Origin: Foliimonas ilicis
Lineage (GTDB): Bacteria; Pseudomonadota; Alphaproteobacteria; Rhizobiales; Rhizobiaceae
Length of the DNA stretch: 64,000 nucleotides
Direction: 5' to 3'
NCBI RefSeq assembly: GCF_039939195.1
Contig: NZ_JBDUUH010000003.1
Coordinates: 124,001 to 188,000 of the forward strand
The translations under genes were made by a program, and so were the position numbers. Each line of letters opens with the position of its first letter. Within the stretch, counting starts at the first letter, position 1. The notes beneath the pieces are model-generated. The model did not search any database and had not been told where the DNA came from. It worked only from the letters and a program-made list of their open reading frames with translations. This document shows positions 57,346-64,000 of the stretch, one piece after another.

Positions 57346-59796
57346 TCACTCCGCCGCCTGCGCAAAGCCCGCCATCGCCATTGGCTGAAACTCGTGCTTG
57401 TCCTTGCCGGAAACGCGCTCGGACCACGGGTCGATCTGCGCGAAGCGCTGCGAGAAAACGAAGCGGTCGTACAGCGACTTGCGCCGCTCCCGATCATCGA
57501 GGATCTGCCGCTTGATTTCCGGCACGCCGATGCGCTTTGCCCATTTGTAGATGCGTTCCAGATAGCGCCCTTGCTCGCGGTACATCTGCGTCAGCGCCAC
57601 GATCACTTCGAGCGCTTCGTCTTCGGTGGGAACGAGGCCGAGAACTTCCGTGCCCTTGATGTCCAACCCGGCTGCACCAGCGAAATGGATTTCGAAACCG
57701 GAATCCACGCAGATCACGCCGATATCCTTGCAGGTCGCCTCCGCGCAATTACGCGGACAGCCGGAGACCGCCATCTTCAGCTTGGCAGGCGTCCACGAAC
57801 CCCACATGAACTTTTCGATGCGTATGCCGAGCCCGGTCGAATCCTGCGTGCCGAAGCGGCACCAGTCTGTGCCGACGCAGGTTTTCACGGTGCGGAGCCC
57901 CTTGGCGTAGGCTTGGCCCGAAACGAACCCAGCCTTGCCAAGATCGGCCCACACGGCGGGCAAATCCTCCTTGCGGATGCCCAGCATGTCGATACGCTGG
58001 CCGCCGGTGACTTTCACCGCCGGTATCTCGAATTTATCGACGACATCGGCAATCGCGCGCAATTCCTTGGACGAGGTCATGCCGCCCCACATGCGCGGCA
58101 CGACGGAGTAGGTGCCGTCCTTCTGGATGTTGGCGTGGACGCGTTCATTGATGAAACGCGACTGGTAATCGTCGGCATATTCGTCGGGCCAATCGGCCAC
58201 GAGATAGTAGTTGAGCGCCGGACGGCATTTCGCGCAGCCGCAGGATGTTTTCCATTCCAGTTCCTGCATGACGGCAGGAATGGTCTTCATCCCCTTGGCC
58301 TTTATCAGCCTGCGCACATCGTCATGGCCGAGCGTCGTGCATCCGCACATCGGCTGAACGGCAGCGGGGTTGTAAGCGTCGCCGAGCGTCAGTTTCAGAA
58401 GCTGTTCGACGAGGCCGGTGCACGATCCGCAGGAGGCGGACGCTTTAGTGTGGGCGCGCACGTCTTCGAGGCTGGCGAGCCCTTTTCCGGTGATCGCGCC
58501 GGTGACTTTTCCTTTGCAAATGCCGTTGCAGCCGCAGATTTCCGCATCATCCGCCAGTGCTGCAACGGCCGCCAAAGGGTCCGATGAGGCGCCTCCCTGA
58601 AATGCCTGTCCGAAGATCAGCGTGTCGCGCATTTCCGAAATATCGGTCTGCTTTTTCTTCAGATCGTTGAACCATGCACCGTCACCCGTCTCGCCGAACA
58701 AAACCGTTCCGACGATGCGGTTTTCCTTGAGCACGATGCGCTTGTAGACCCCGGCGGAGGCGTCGCGCAGGATGATTTCCTCGCGGTCGTCGCCATCGGC
58801 AAAATCGCCCAGCGAGTAAAGATCGATGCCGGTGACTTTCAGTTTTGTCGGCGTGTCGGAATGGACGAAGCGGCTCGTCGTGTCGTCGCAGAGTGCGGCT
58901 GCCGCGACGCGCGCCATTTCATAGAGCGGTGCGACCAGACCGTAGATATTGCCGCCGACTTCCGCGCATTCGCCAAGCGCCAGGATCGACGGGTCGGACG
59001 TGTGCATCCGGTCATCAACGACGATGCCGCGATTGGTTTCGATGCCCGCATCTTTCGCAAGACCCGTATTCGGCCGGATGCCGACAGCCATGACGACCAG
59101 TGTCGCCGGGATGATCGTGCCGTCGGCAAGCTCGACGCCCTCGACCTTGCCATTGCCGATGATTGCCTTGGTATTGGCCTTGGTCAGCACCTTGATGCCG
59201 CGTTCCTCGACTGCCTTTTGCAAGAGATAACCGGCGGCAGGATCGAGCTGGCGCTCCATCAGCGTCGGCATGACGTGCAGCACGGTAACGTCCATGCCTT
59301 GCATCTGAAGCCCGGCTGCGGCTTCCAGGCCGAGCAGGCCACCGCCGATGACGACGGCCTTGGCGCGTGACTGGGCGGCGAGCAGCATCGCGTGCACATC
59401 GTCGAGATCGCGATAGCTGAGCACGCCCGGCATGTCGCTGCCGGGCACCGGAATGATGAACGGCACGGAACCGGTTGCGATGACCAGCCTGTCATAGGCT
59501 TCGGTGACGCCATGATCGGACGTCACGGTTTTTGCCGCACGGTCGATCGAGACGATCTTGTGACCCTTGTAGAGCGTTATGCCGTTTTCGATGTACCAGC
59601 CATCGCCATGGATGATGATCTGCTCATAATCCTTTTCGCCCGAAAGCACCGGCGAAAGCATGATGCGGTCGTAATTGACGCGCGGCTCGGCGTTGAAGAT
59701 CGTGACCTGATAGCGGCCGGGTGAATTTTCCAGCAGGTGCTCGAGCATTCGCCCCGGCGCCATGCCATTTCCGATGATGACGAGTTTTTCGGTCAT
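57346..59796 (-). CDS. nirB: Nitrite reductase [NAD(P)H], large subunit
   Basis: Cytoplasmic siroheme enzyme reducing nitrite to ammonium, 816 aa. FAD/NAD domains come first (LVIIGNGMAPGRMLEHLLEN; VVIGGGLLGLEAAAGLQMQG), then a BFD-type [2Fe-2S] domain with CGCNGICKGKVTG and CGSCTGLVEQLL and a second CGC/CGCAKC region near residues 485-535, then the nitrite/sulfite reductase half-domains. Siroheme-[4Fe-4S] ligands are TCVGTDWCRFG (C-x5-C) and GCPRNCAEATC (C-x3-C). Intact and of normal length. Confidence 0.96.
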   Translation of the reverse strand: MTEKLVIIGNGMAPGRMLEHLLENSPGRYQVTIFNAEPRVNYDRIMLSPVLSGEKDYEQIIIHGDGWYIENGITLYKGHKIVSIDRAAKTVTSDHGVTEAYDRLVIATGSVPFIIPVPGSDMPGVLSYRDLDDVHAMLLAAQSRAKAVVIGGGLLGLEAAAGLQMQGMDVTVLHVMPTLMERQLDPAAGYLLQKAVEERGIKVLTKANTKAIIGNGKVEGVELADGTIIPATLVVMAVGIRPNTGLAKDAGIETNRGIVVDDRMHTSDPSILALGECAEVGGNIYGLVAPLYEMARVAAAALCDDTTSRFVHSDTPTKLKVTGIDLYSLGDFADGDDREEIILRDASAGVYKRIVLKENRIVGTVLFGETGDGAWFNDLKKKQTDISEMRDTLIFGQAFQGGASSDPLAAVAALADDAEICGCNGICKGKVTGAITGKGLASLEDVRAHTKASASCGSCTGLVEQLLKLTLGDAYNPAAVQPMCGCTTLGHDDVRRLIKAKGMKTIPAVMQELEWKTSCGCAKCRPALNYYLVADWPDEYADDYQSRFINERVHANIQKDGTYSVVPRMWGGMTSSKELRAIADVVDKFEIPAVKVTGGQRIDMLGIRKEDLPAVWADLGKAGFVSGQAYAKGLRTVKTCVGTDWCRFGTQDSTGLGIRIEKFMWGSWTPAKLKMAVSGCPRNCAEATCKDIGVICVDSGFEIHFAGAAGLDIKGTEVLGLVPTEDEALEVIVALTQMYREQGRYLERIYKWAKRIGVPEIKRQILDDRERRKSLYDRFVFSQRFAQIDPWSERVSGKDKHEFQPMAMAGFAQAAE

Positions 59797-59810
59797 TTGC
59801 GGGGTTCCGG

Positions 59811-61109
59811 TTATTTTGCAGCGAGGGCGAGCGAGCGGTCGTTATCGACTGTCTCGCGCGACATCTTGCGAATGGAGAGATGCATCCAGAGTAGGCTGGC
59901 GGTGACGAGTGCAAAGAGCAGCATGAAACAGCTCGACCACAGGCCGGTAAGATCGTTCAGAGCGCCGAATGCGATGGGAAGAATGAACCCGCCGAGCCCG
60001 CCGATCATGCCGACGAGCCCGCCGACTGCACCCACGTTTTGCGGATAATAGACGGGAATGTGCTTGTAGACGGCCGCTTTGCCGAGGCTCATGAAAAAGC
60101 CGAGCACGAACGTAATTCCGATAAAAGCAAAGGGTGCGATCTCGAAATGCGAGGAGATCGGCCCGTATATGCCTCGCACCACATAGTCGATAGGAGGGAT
60201 AGACAGAACGAGCGCGGCAACCGCCGAAACCGCAAAGGTCCAGTAAAGGACGGTACGTGCGCCGATGCGGTCTGAAAGAACGCCGCCATAGGCACGAAAG
60301 ATGCTGGCGGGGATCGAATATGCTGCGCCGATCATGCCTGCCGTGGCGAGATCGAAGCCGTAGACGCCGATCAGGTAACGCGGAAGCCAGAGCGCCAGCG
60401 CTACGAATGCGCCGAAGGAAAAGAAATAGTAGAGAGCGAAGCGCCATACCTGAACGTTTTTCAGCGGCTCGAATTCGCTCCAGAAGTCGCGGGGCTTTCC
60501 ATGGCCTGTGCGGCGCTCGCGGATGACCGGATCGTCGCCGGTGGTGAACCAGAACACAACGGCGATGAGAGCAAGCACACCTGCCCAGATAAGGGCGACA
60601 GACTGCCAGCCCCAAGCGATGAGCACGAAGGGCGCCGCAAATTTTGTGACAGCGGCGCCGACATTCCCGACGCCAAAAATGCCGAGCGCGGTGCCCTGCT
60701 TGTTCGCCGGATAAAATCGCGAGACATAAGAAACGCCGACCGCAAAGGAACCGCCTGCGATGCCGACGCCAAGTGCCGCGATCAGCATTTGCGGGTAGGT
60801 CTGAGCAAAGGCGAGCAGGAAGGTTGCGGCGGCGGCGGCGAGCATGGTTGCCGTGTATACTAGGCGACCGCCGAACCGGTCGGTCCATATGCCGAGCAGC
60901 ATACGGACAAGACTTCCGGTAAGGATAGGCGTACCGACGAGAAGGCCGAACTCGGTCTCGGTCAGCCCAAGCTCCTGCTTGATGCGCACGCCAATGATCG
61001 AAAAAATGGTCCACACCGCGAAACAGACGGTGAAGGCTATCGTCGACATGGAAAGCGCTCGGGATGGAGACGTTTCCTGGCTTCCTTTGGCTGGGTACGG
61101 GTCGGTCAT
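59811..61109 (-). CDS. Nitrate/nitrite transporter, MFS family (NarK/NasA type)
   Basis: Inner-membrane nitrate importer, 432 aa, 12 transmembrane helices. The start MTDPYPAKG has GGAG six bases upstream; the frame continues upstream through the leader RNA, which argues against longer starts. Both nitrate signature motifs are visible: FGVGNVGAAVTKFAAPFVL in helix 5 and GAVGGLVGMIGGLGGFILP in helix 11. RMLLGIWTDRFGGR is the MFS loop motif with the substrate Arg. First structural gene of the operon; NirB follows 14 nt later. Confidence 0.95.
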   Translation of the reverse strand: MTDPYPAKGSQETSPSRALSMSTIAFTVCFAVWTIFSIIGVRIKQELGLTETEFGLLVGTPILTGSLVRMLLGIWTDRFGGRLVYTATMLAAAAATFLLAFAQTYPQMLIAALGVGIAGGSFAVGVSYVSRFYPANKQGTALGIFGVGNVGAAVTKFAAPFVLIAWGWQSVALIWAGVLALIAVVFWFTTGDDPVIRERRTGHGKPRDFWSEFEPLKNVQVWRFALYYFFSFGAFVALALWLPRYLIGVYGFDLATAGMIGAAYSIPASIFRAYGGVLSDRIGARTVLYWTFAVSAVAALVLSIPPIDYVVRGIYGPISSHFEIAPFAFIGITFVLGFFMSLGKAAVYKHIPVYYPQNVGAVGGLVGMIGGLGGFILPIAFGALNDLTGLWSSCFMLLFALVTASLLWMHLSIRKMSRETVDNDRSLALAAK

Positions 61110-61155
61110 TGTGGGCTCCATGATCGCCGGACAGGCAACGGGTTGAGCTGAAAAT

Positions 61156-61248
61156 AAAAAAGCTGCCGGCCAGACCTCGATGCTCCCCTTTGGGAAACAC
61201 CAGAATCTGAGCGGCAGCTTTGCCTTGGAAGCGCCCGTCATTGGACGC
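61156..61248 (-). ncRNA. ANTAR-type antitermination leader of the nitrate operon (two hexaloop hairpins and terminator)
   Basis: Read on the minus strand. P1 at 61231-61248 is GCGTCC-AATGAC-GGGCGC, a 6-bp stem with a hexaloop that has A at position 1 and G at 4. P2 at 61213-61224 is GGC-AAAGCT-GCC, again with A1 and G4. The P2 sequence overlaps the left arm (61212-61221, AAAGCTGCCG on the minus strand) of an intrinsic terminator whose right arm CGGCAGCTTTTTT lies at 61156-61168; a small hairpin at 61183-61197 folds within its loop. Binding of NasT to P1-P2 would prevent terminator formation. It is 47 nt upstream of the transporter ATG. Confidence 0.85.
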
Positions 61249-61284
61249 GAATGTCTTGACCCGTCAGTGGGCCTGAAAATTAAT

Positions 61285-61302
61285 AAGCATGAACCGTGCC
61301 AG
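61285..61302 (-). promoter_or_regulatory. Sigma-54 (RpoN) -24/-12 promoter of the nitrate operon
   Basis: On the minus strand CTGGCACGGTTCATGCTT fits the consensus YTGGCACGRNNNTTGCW with one mismatch (ATGC for TTGC). The transcript would begin around 61275, about 27 nt before hairpin P1. Confidence 0.85.
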
Positions 61303-61410
61303 TTTCGATGATTTCGGAAATTCTATTTTGAATCAGCGTATTACGGTACGGTTTAGTTTTTCATGTGCAAATGCCATGCTGCACTGTTACGCGGCAGTCA
61401 GGCTTAAAAG

Positions 61411-61425
61411 GCACAAAAATTGTGC
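61411..61425. promoter_or_regulatory. Candidate NtrC-binding site (may also serve as hairpin after nasS)
   Basis: GCAC-N7-GTGC at 61411-61425, followed by A, matches the NtrC box TGCAC-N7-GTGCA at all core positions and lies about 110-125 bp upstream of the -24 element, a normal enhancer distance. The same inverted repeat lies 20 nt after the nasS stop and could form a short hairpin in that mRNA. Confidence 0.6.
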
Positions 61426-61444
61426 ACTGCAGAAAAAAGATAGA

Positions 61445-62677
61445 TCAATTCTTTCGCGCAATCTGACCGGCGATATAGGCGGATAAATGGTCGGGATCGA
61501 ACACCGTGCCGTCGAAAAAACCGTCCGGGCCAAGAACGAGGCTGGCGCCGGCCGAACCGACCGGCGTGGCGGTCGTCAGTGCGCCTTCGACTTTGGCATT
61601 CGCACCCGGCAGGGCGACGCCGAGCGGTTTGAGAGCTGCGCGATAGAGATCGGGCCGGTAACAGTCGCGGGCAATCGCAACATTTCGGGGCGTGTGCACC
61701 ACGTTCCCCCAGCGCACCATCTGCGTGTAAAACCACAGCGCGTGGCTCTTCCAGGGAAAACTCGCCGCCTTGTCGAAGGGAACGAAGAAGTCGGCGACGG
61801 TCAATTCCGTCCCGCCGCCAAGTGCGAGCTTTCCGGTCAGGGCAGGCATCTGCAATTCGGCGGAAGCGCCGAGAAACTCCGGCTGCGCCATCAGGGCGGC
61901 AAGTTCGGCGTGGTTTGCCGGATCCTGACACCAGCGCGCCGCGTGATGCAGCGCGCGCAACAGAGCCGAAAGCGCTTCCGGGTGCTTTTCCGCCCAAGCC
62001 TTGCGCACGCCAAGCACTTTCTCCGGGCTGTTCTTCCAGATCCTTGCCTTGACCGTTGCGATATGGCCGGTTCCGGCGACGACCGAGACGCTGTTCCAGG
62101 GTTCGCCGACGCAATAGCCGTCGATCCGGCCTGCAGCCAATGCGTCGGCCATGAAAGGCGGCGGCACGATGACGATTTCGATTTCGTGCGATGGATCGAT
62201 GCCGCATGCCGCGAGCCAATAGCGCAACTCGTAACTGTGCCCTGAATGCGGATGGACGACCGCGAAGCGCAGCGGGTCACGCCCGGCCTGCGCTTGCTCG
62301 CGGATCAAGGCGCCCAAGGCCTTGCCCGTTTGCGCCGGGTCCAGATCGGGCAGGGCGCCATGTGCCGCCATGCCCGCCCACACTTCATTCGAAACCGTCA
62401 CGCAATTGCCTCCGAGACCGAGCGCGAAGGGCACGATTGTATCGGAGGCCAGCGGCGACAGGCCCAGATTGCAGGCAATCGGCATCGGTCCCAGCATATG
62501 CGCCAGGTCGAAATGCCCGATGGCGATCCGGTCGCGGATATTGGCCCATGAGGTTTCGCGGTTCAGCGTCAGATCCACACTCTCACGCGCGGCAAAGCCC
62601 ATCTCTTTGGTCGCGATAAGAACGGCGCTGTCAAAGAGCGGCATGAACCCGGCATTGATCTGGTGTTCGGCTTTCAT
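61445..62677 (-). CDS. nasS: Nitrate sensor NasS (cytoplasmic nitrate-binding protein, NrtA/CmpA-like)
   Basis: 410 aa from ATG MKAEHQINAGFMPLFDS, with GGGGGAG eight bases upstream; a TTG two codons earlier lacks spacing. The fold is that of nitrate/bicarbonate ABC receptors (DLAHMLGPMPIACNLG, HSGHSYELRYWLAACGID, IDGYCVGEPWNSVSV), but there is no signal or Tat peptide and no lipobox, so it is cytosolic. NasS proteins hold NasT inactive without nitrate and release it on nitrate binding. Overlap of its start region with the nasT stop shows cotranscription. Confidence 0.92.
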   Translation of the reverse strand: MKAEHQINAGFMPLFDSAVLIATKEMGFAARESVDLTLNRETSWANIRDRIAIGHFDLAHMLGPMPIACNLGLSPLASDTIVPFALGLGGNCVTVSNEVWAGMAAHGALPDLDPAQTGKALGALIREQAQAGRDPLRFAVVHPHSGHSYELRYWLAACGIDPSHEIEIVIVPPPFMADALAAGRIDGYCVGEPWNSVSVVAGTGHIATVKARIWKNSPEKVLGVRKAWAEKHPEALSALLRALHHAARWCQDPANHAELAALMAQPEFLGASAELQMPALTGKLALGGGTELTVADFFVPFDKAASFPWKSHALWFYTQMVRWGNVVHTPRNVAIARDCYRPDLYRAALKPLGVALPGANAKVEGALTTATPVGSAGASLVLGPDGFFDGTVFDPDHLSAYIAGQIARKN

Positions 62678-62679
62678 GC

Positions 62680-63279
62680 TCAATTCTCCCCCGGACCCAA
62701 AAGATCTGCGGCAGTTACAAGGCTCTGCGCAATTTCGCTGATCTTGCGGTTCTGGTTCATCGCGGTCGTGCGCAAAAGCGTATAGGCGGCGTCTTCCGAC
62801 AGACCGCGCGACTTCATCAGGATGCCCTTGGCGCGATCGATCACCTTGCGGTTCTCAAGCTCGCTTCTGGCTTCTTCCAGTTCTCTTGCCATGCGCGAAA
62901 AGGCGTTGAAACGGCTGATTGCCATATCAAGAATGGGTTTGACGCGCTCCTGACGTAGCCCGTCTATGATGTAGGCCGAAACGCCCGCTTCGACGGCAGC
63001 CTCGATGGATGCCCGGTCCGACCTGTCGACGAACATGGCGATCGGTCGCTTCACGGCGCGGGTGAGCTGGAACATGTTTTCCAGCATGTCGCGGTTCGGG
63101 TTTTCGAGATCGATGAAGATGACGTCCGGTTCGATTTCCGCGATGCGCCGCGCGATGCCCGATACGTCGTGGACGATCGTCACGCGATCATGGCCCGCCT
63201 CGCGCAGACCCGCTTCTATGATGGAAGCGCGGATGCGGTTTTCGTCGATGACCAATATTGTGAGCGAAGTGGTGGGCAT
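62680..63279 (-). CDS. nasT: Antiterminator NasT (ANTAR-domain response regulator)
   Basis: 199 aa from ATG MPTTSLTILVIDENRIR; a TTG 33 nt upstream in frame is a weaker alternative. The receiver-like N-terminal domain (residues about 5-120) has the acidic DE pair and VIFIDLENPNRDM. The C-terminal ANTAR domain (about 135-195) shows ENRKVIDRAKGILMKSRGLS and AYTLLRTTAMNQNRKISEIA, the conserved RNA-binding three-helix pattern. Its target is the leader at 61156-61248. Confidence 0.94.
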   Translation of the reverse strand: MPTTSLTILVIDENRIRASIIEAGLREAGHDRVTIVHDVSGIARRIAEIEPDVIFIDLENPNRDMLENMFQLTRAVKRPIAMFVDRSDRASIEAAVEAGVSAYIIDGLRQERVKPILDMAISRFNAFSRMARELEEARSELENRKVIDRAKGILMKSRGLSEDAAYTLLRTTAMNQNRKISEIAQSLVTAADLLGPGEN

Positions 63280-64000
63280 AGGCCATTCTGCCGTACGAAC
63301 CGCATTGTGCAATGCGGCAAGATCTCTCTATGGCATGGTCGAAATTTCCCGACAATGCCGGTGGTCAAGTTTCCTCATCGCCACGCTCGCAATTGCGTCT
63401 GGCCATTGTCAAAGAACAGGGAAGCGGGGCGCCTGGCCGTGCCTTCCTAATAGTTTGTATACGTGGCGCGACGTCCGCACCCCGCCGGTGTCTGCTATCC
63501 GGTCGGTCGGGCACAATGTCTCCTGCATTCAATAGTGCAGGCAAACATCGCGGTTTCTCCGCACGCTTTGGGATGTTTCATCGGCGGGGTTTGTCACTTC
63601 CCACCACGAACGCATCTTCGGCGCGCCGACCTGTCGGATGCCCTCGGGTCCACCAGCTATCGCTGTTGGCGGGAGGTCATCGCTGTCTGAACCGATACCC
63701 CGTGCGCACAGGCTTCCCGCCCAGACAGTGGGGGAATGATAGGAGCGTGGAAAAGGGGATGAATAAAAAACATGAAATTGAAGGCTTTTATCCACGTGGT
63801 CAGCGTGATTGCTGTGCCTCCTTCGAGGCTCACTGCGTTTCGGCCCTTCGCTATCGCTCCGGGCGTTCGTTATTCGAAAAGCCAAATCGTTGGCTTTTCG
63901 TCCGCTGCGCGGATCACTCCTCACTCTCAGGATGAGGGAGGTGGAGCTGATGACTGATTATAGAATAGCGACTCCCGGGCGTTTGGCAAGTAGGGTAGAT
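63280..64000. other. Unassigned 0.7-kb region without a recognisable gene
   Basis: Six-frame reading gives only short, low-complexity or Arg/Ser-rich open frames, none with a family pattern. It must contain the nasT promoter at its left side. Inverted repeats stand out: ACCCCGCCG (63479-63487) with CGGCGGGGT (63582-63590), enclosing CCTGCA (63522-63527) with TGCAGG (63536-63541); GCTGTCTG near 63685 with CAGACAGT near 63721; and the hairpin at 63875-63900. A structured RNA is possible but I cannot name one. The right part (63810-63930) resembles intergenic repeat sequence. Confidence 0.4.
63875..63900. repeat. Perfect 11-bp inverted repeat
   Basis: CGAAAAGCCAA and TTGGCTTTTCG flank ATCG. It lies in sequence that looks like intergenic repeat DNA (CTCCTTCGAGGCTC, then CTCAGGATGAGG about 100 nt later). 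It could work as a transcription terminator or be part of a dispersed repeat. Confidence 0.6.

Noticed and set aside
61313..61382. GTGCA-N10-TGCAC inverted repeat near 61364-61383 as an NtrC box
   Set aside because: The arms are in the opposite order to the NtrC consensus (TGCAC before GTGCA); the repeat at 61411-61425 fits better.
63640..63740. Possible 6S RNA or cobalamin riboswitch
   Set aside because: Only a short resemblance (CTGAACCGATA) to the 6S bubble and no matching outer stem; the B12-box pattern is absent on both strands.
63312..63935. 207-codon plus-strand frame in the last region
   Set aside because: Arg/Ser-rich, no motif, crosses the inverted repeats and has no RBS; it looks like chance open frame in non-coding DNA.
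1..64000. Mobile elements, CRISPR arrays, tRNA or rRNA genes
   Set aside because: I saw no transposase, integrase or phage motifs, no regularly spaced direct repeats, and no T-arm or rRNA-like sequence anywhere in the window.

Overview
The window reads as chromosomal DNA of an alphaproteobacterium of the order Hyphomicrobiales, most likely the Brucella/Ochrobactrum group. The evidence is the moderately high GC, many ABC and TRAP transporters paired with GntR/FCD regulators, tightly overlapping genes (ATGA, GTGA, TTGA junctions), a RIME-like intergenic palindrome, and a NasT/NasS-controlled nitrate operon. This placement rests on gene style only. I see no rRNA, tRNA, IS element, phage gene or CRISPR array.

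Layout. (1) 1-7166: a TRAP transporter (5' end cut by the window edge) with an arylmalonate-decarboxylase-like enzyme between its genes, a GntR regulator, a Gfo/Idh/MocA dehydrogenase and a ketoglutarate-semialdehyde-type dehydrogenase; this looks like organic/sugar acid catabolism. (2) 7136-9826: a large DUF2339 membrane protein. (3) 10012-21383: a catabolic island with a tandem-HTH GntR regulator, an amino-acid-type ABC transporter, an M20 deacylase, an enolase-superfamily enzyme, a metal-less creatinase/ectoine-hydrolase-like M24 protein, a DapA-family lyase, an aminotransferase, a stand-alone CTP-synthase-type glutamine amidotransferase and an SDR protein without the usual Tyr/Lys. I cannot match this gene combination to a named pathway; it is the best candidate here for an undescribed system. 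(4) 21646-25934: an RND efflux adaptor and pump.

(5) 25944-43512: a peptide-type ABC operon (regulator, binding protein, two permeases, two ATPases) that also carries an SDR, a polysaccharide-deacetylase-fold enzyme, gamma-glutamyltransferase and RidA. Beside it are two further copies of the binding protein, a nitroreductase, an amidohydrolase and an M81 peptidase. A palindrome CTGA-N4-TCAG occurs before the regulator and before both extra binding proteins, and a fragment of a second regulator gene lies between them, so the locus grew by duplication and probably shares one regulator. (6) 43672-51685: an Lrp regulator with a class V PLP enzyme, then a HyuA/HyuB - VOC - FAD oxidase operon divergent from a LacI regulator (51888-52907) with an 18-bp perfect operator-like palindrome.

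(7) 52911-63279: assimilatory nitrate reduction, all on the minus strand: nasT-nasS, then nitrate transporter, nirB, nirD, nitrate reductase and cysG. Upstream of the transporter are an NtrC-like box, a sigma-54 promoter, and a leader with two hexaloop hairpins (A at position 1, G at 4) overlapping an intrinsic terminator, as expected for NasT antitermination. Nitrogen limitation (NtrC/sigma-54) and nitrate (NasS/NasT) would thus both control the operon. (8) 63280-64000: no recognised gene, but conspicuous inverted repeats.
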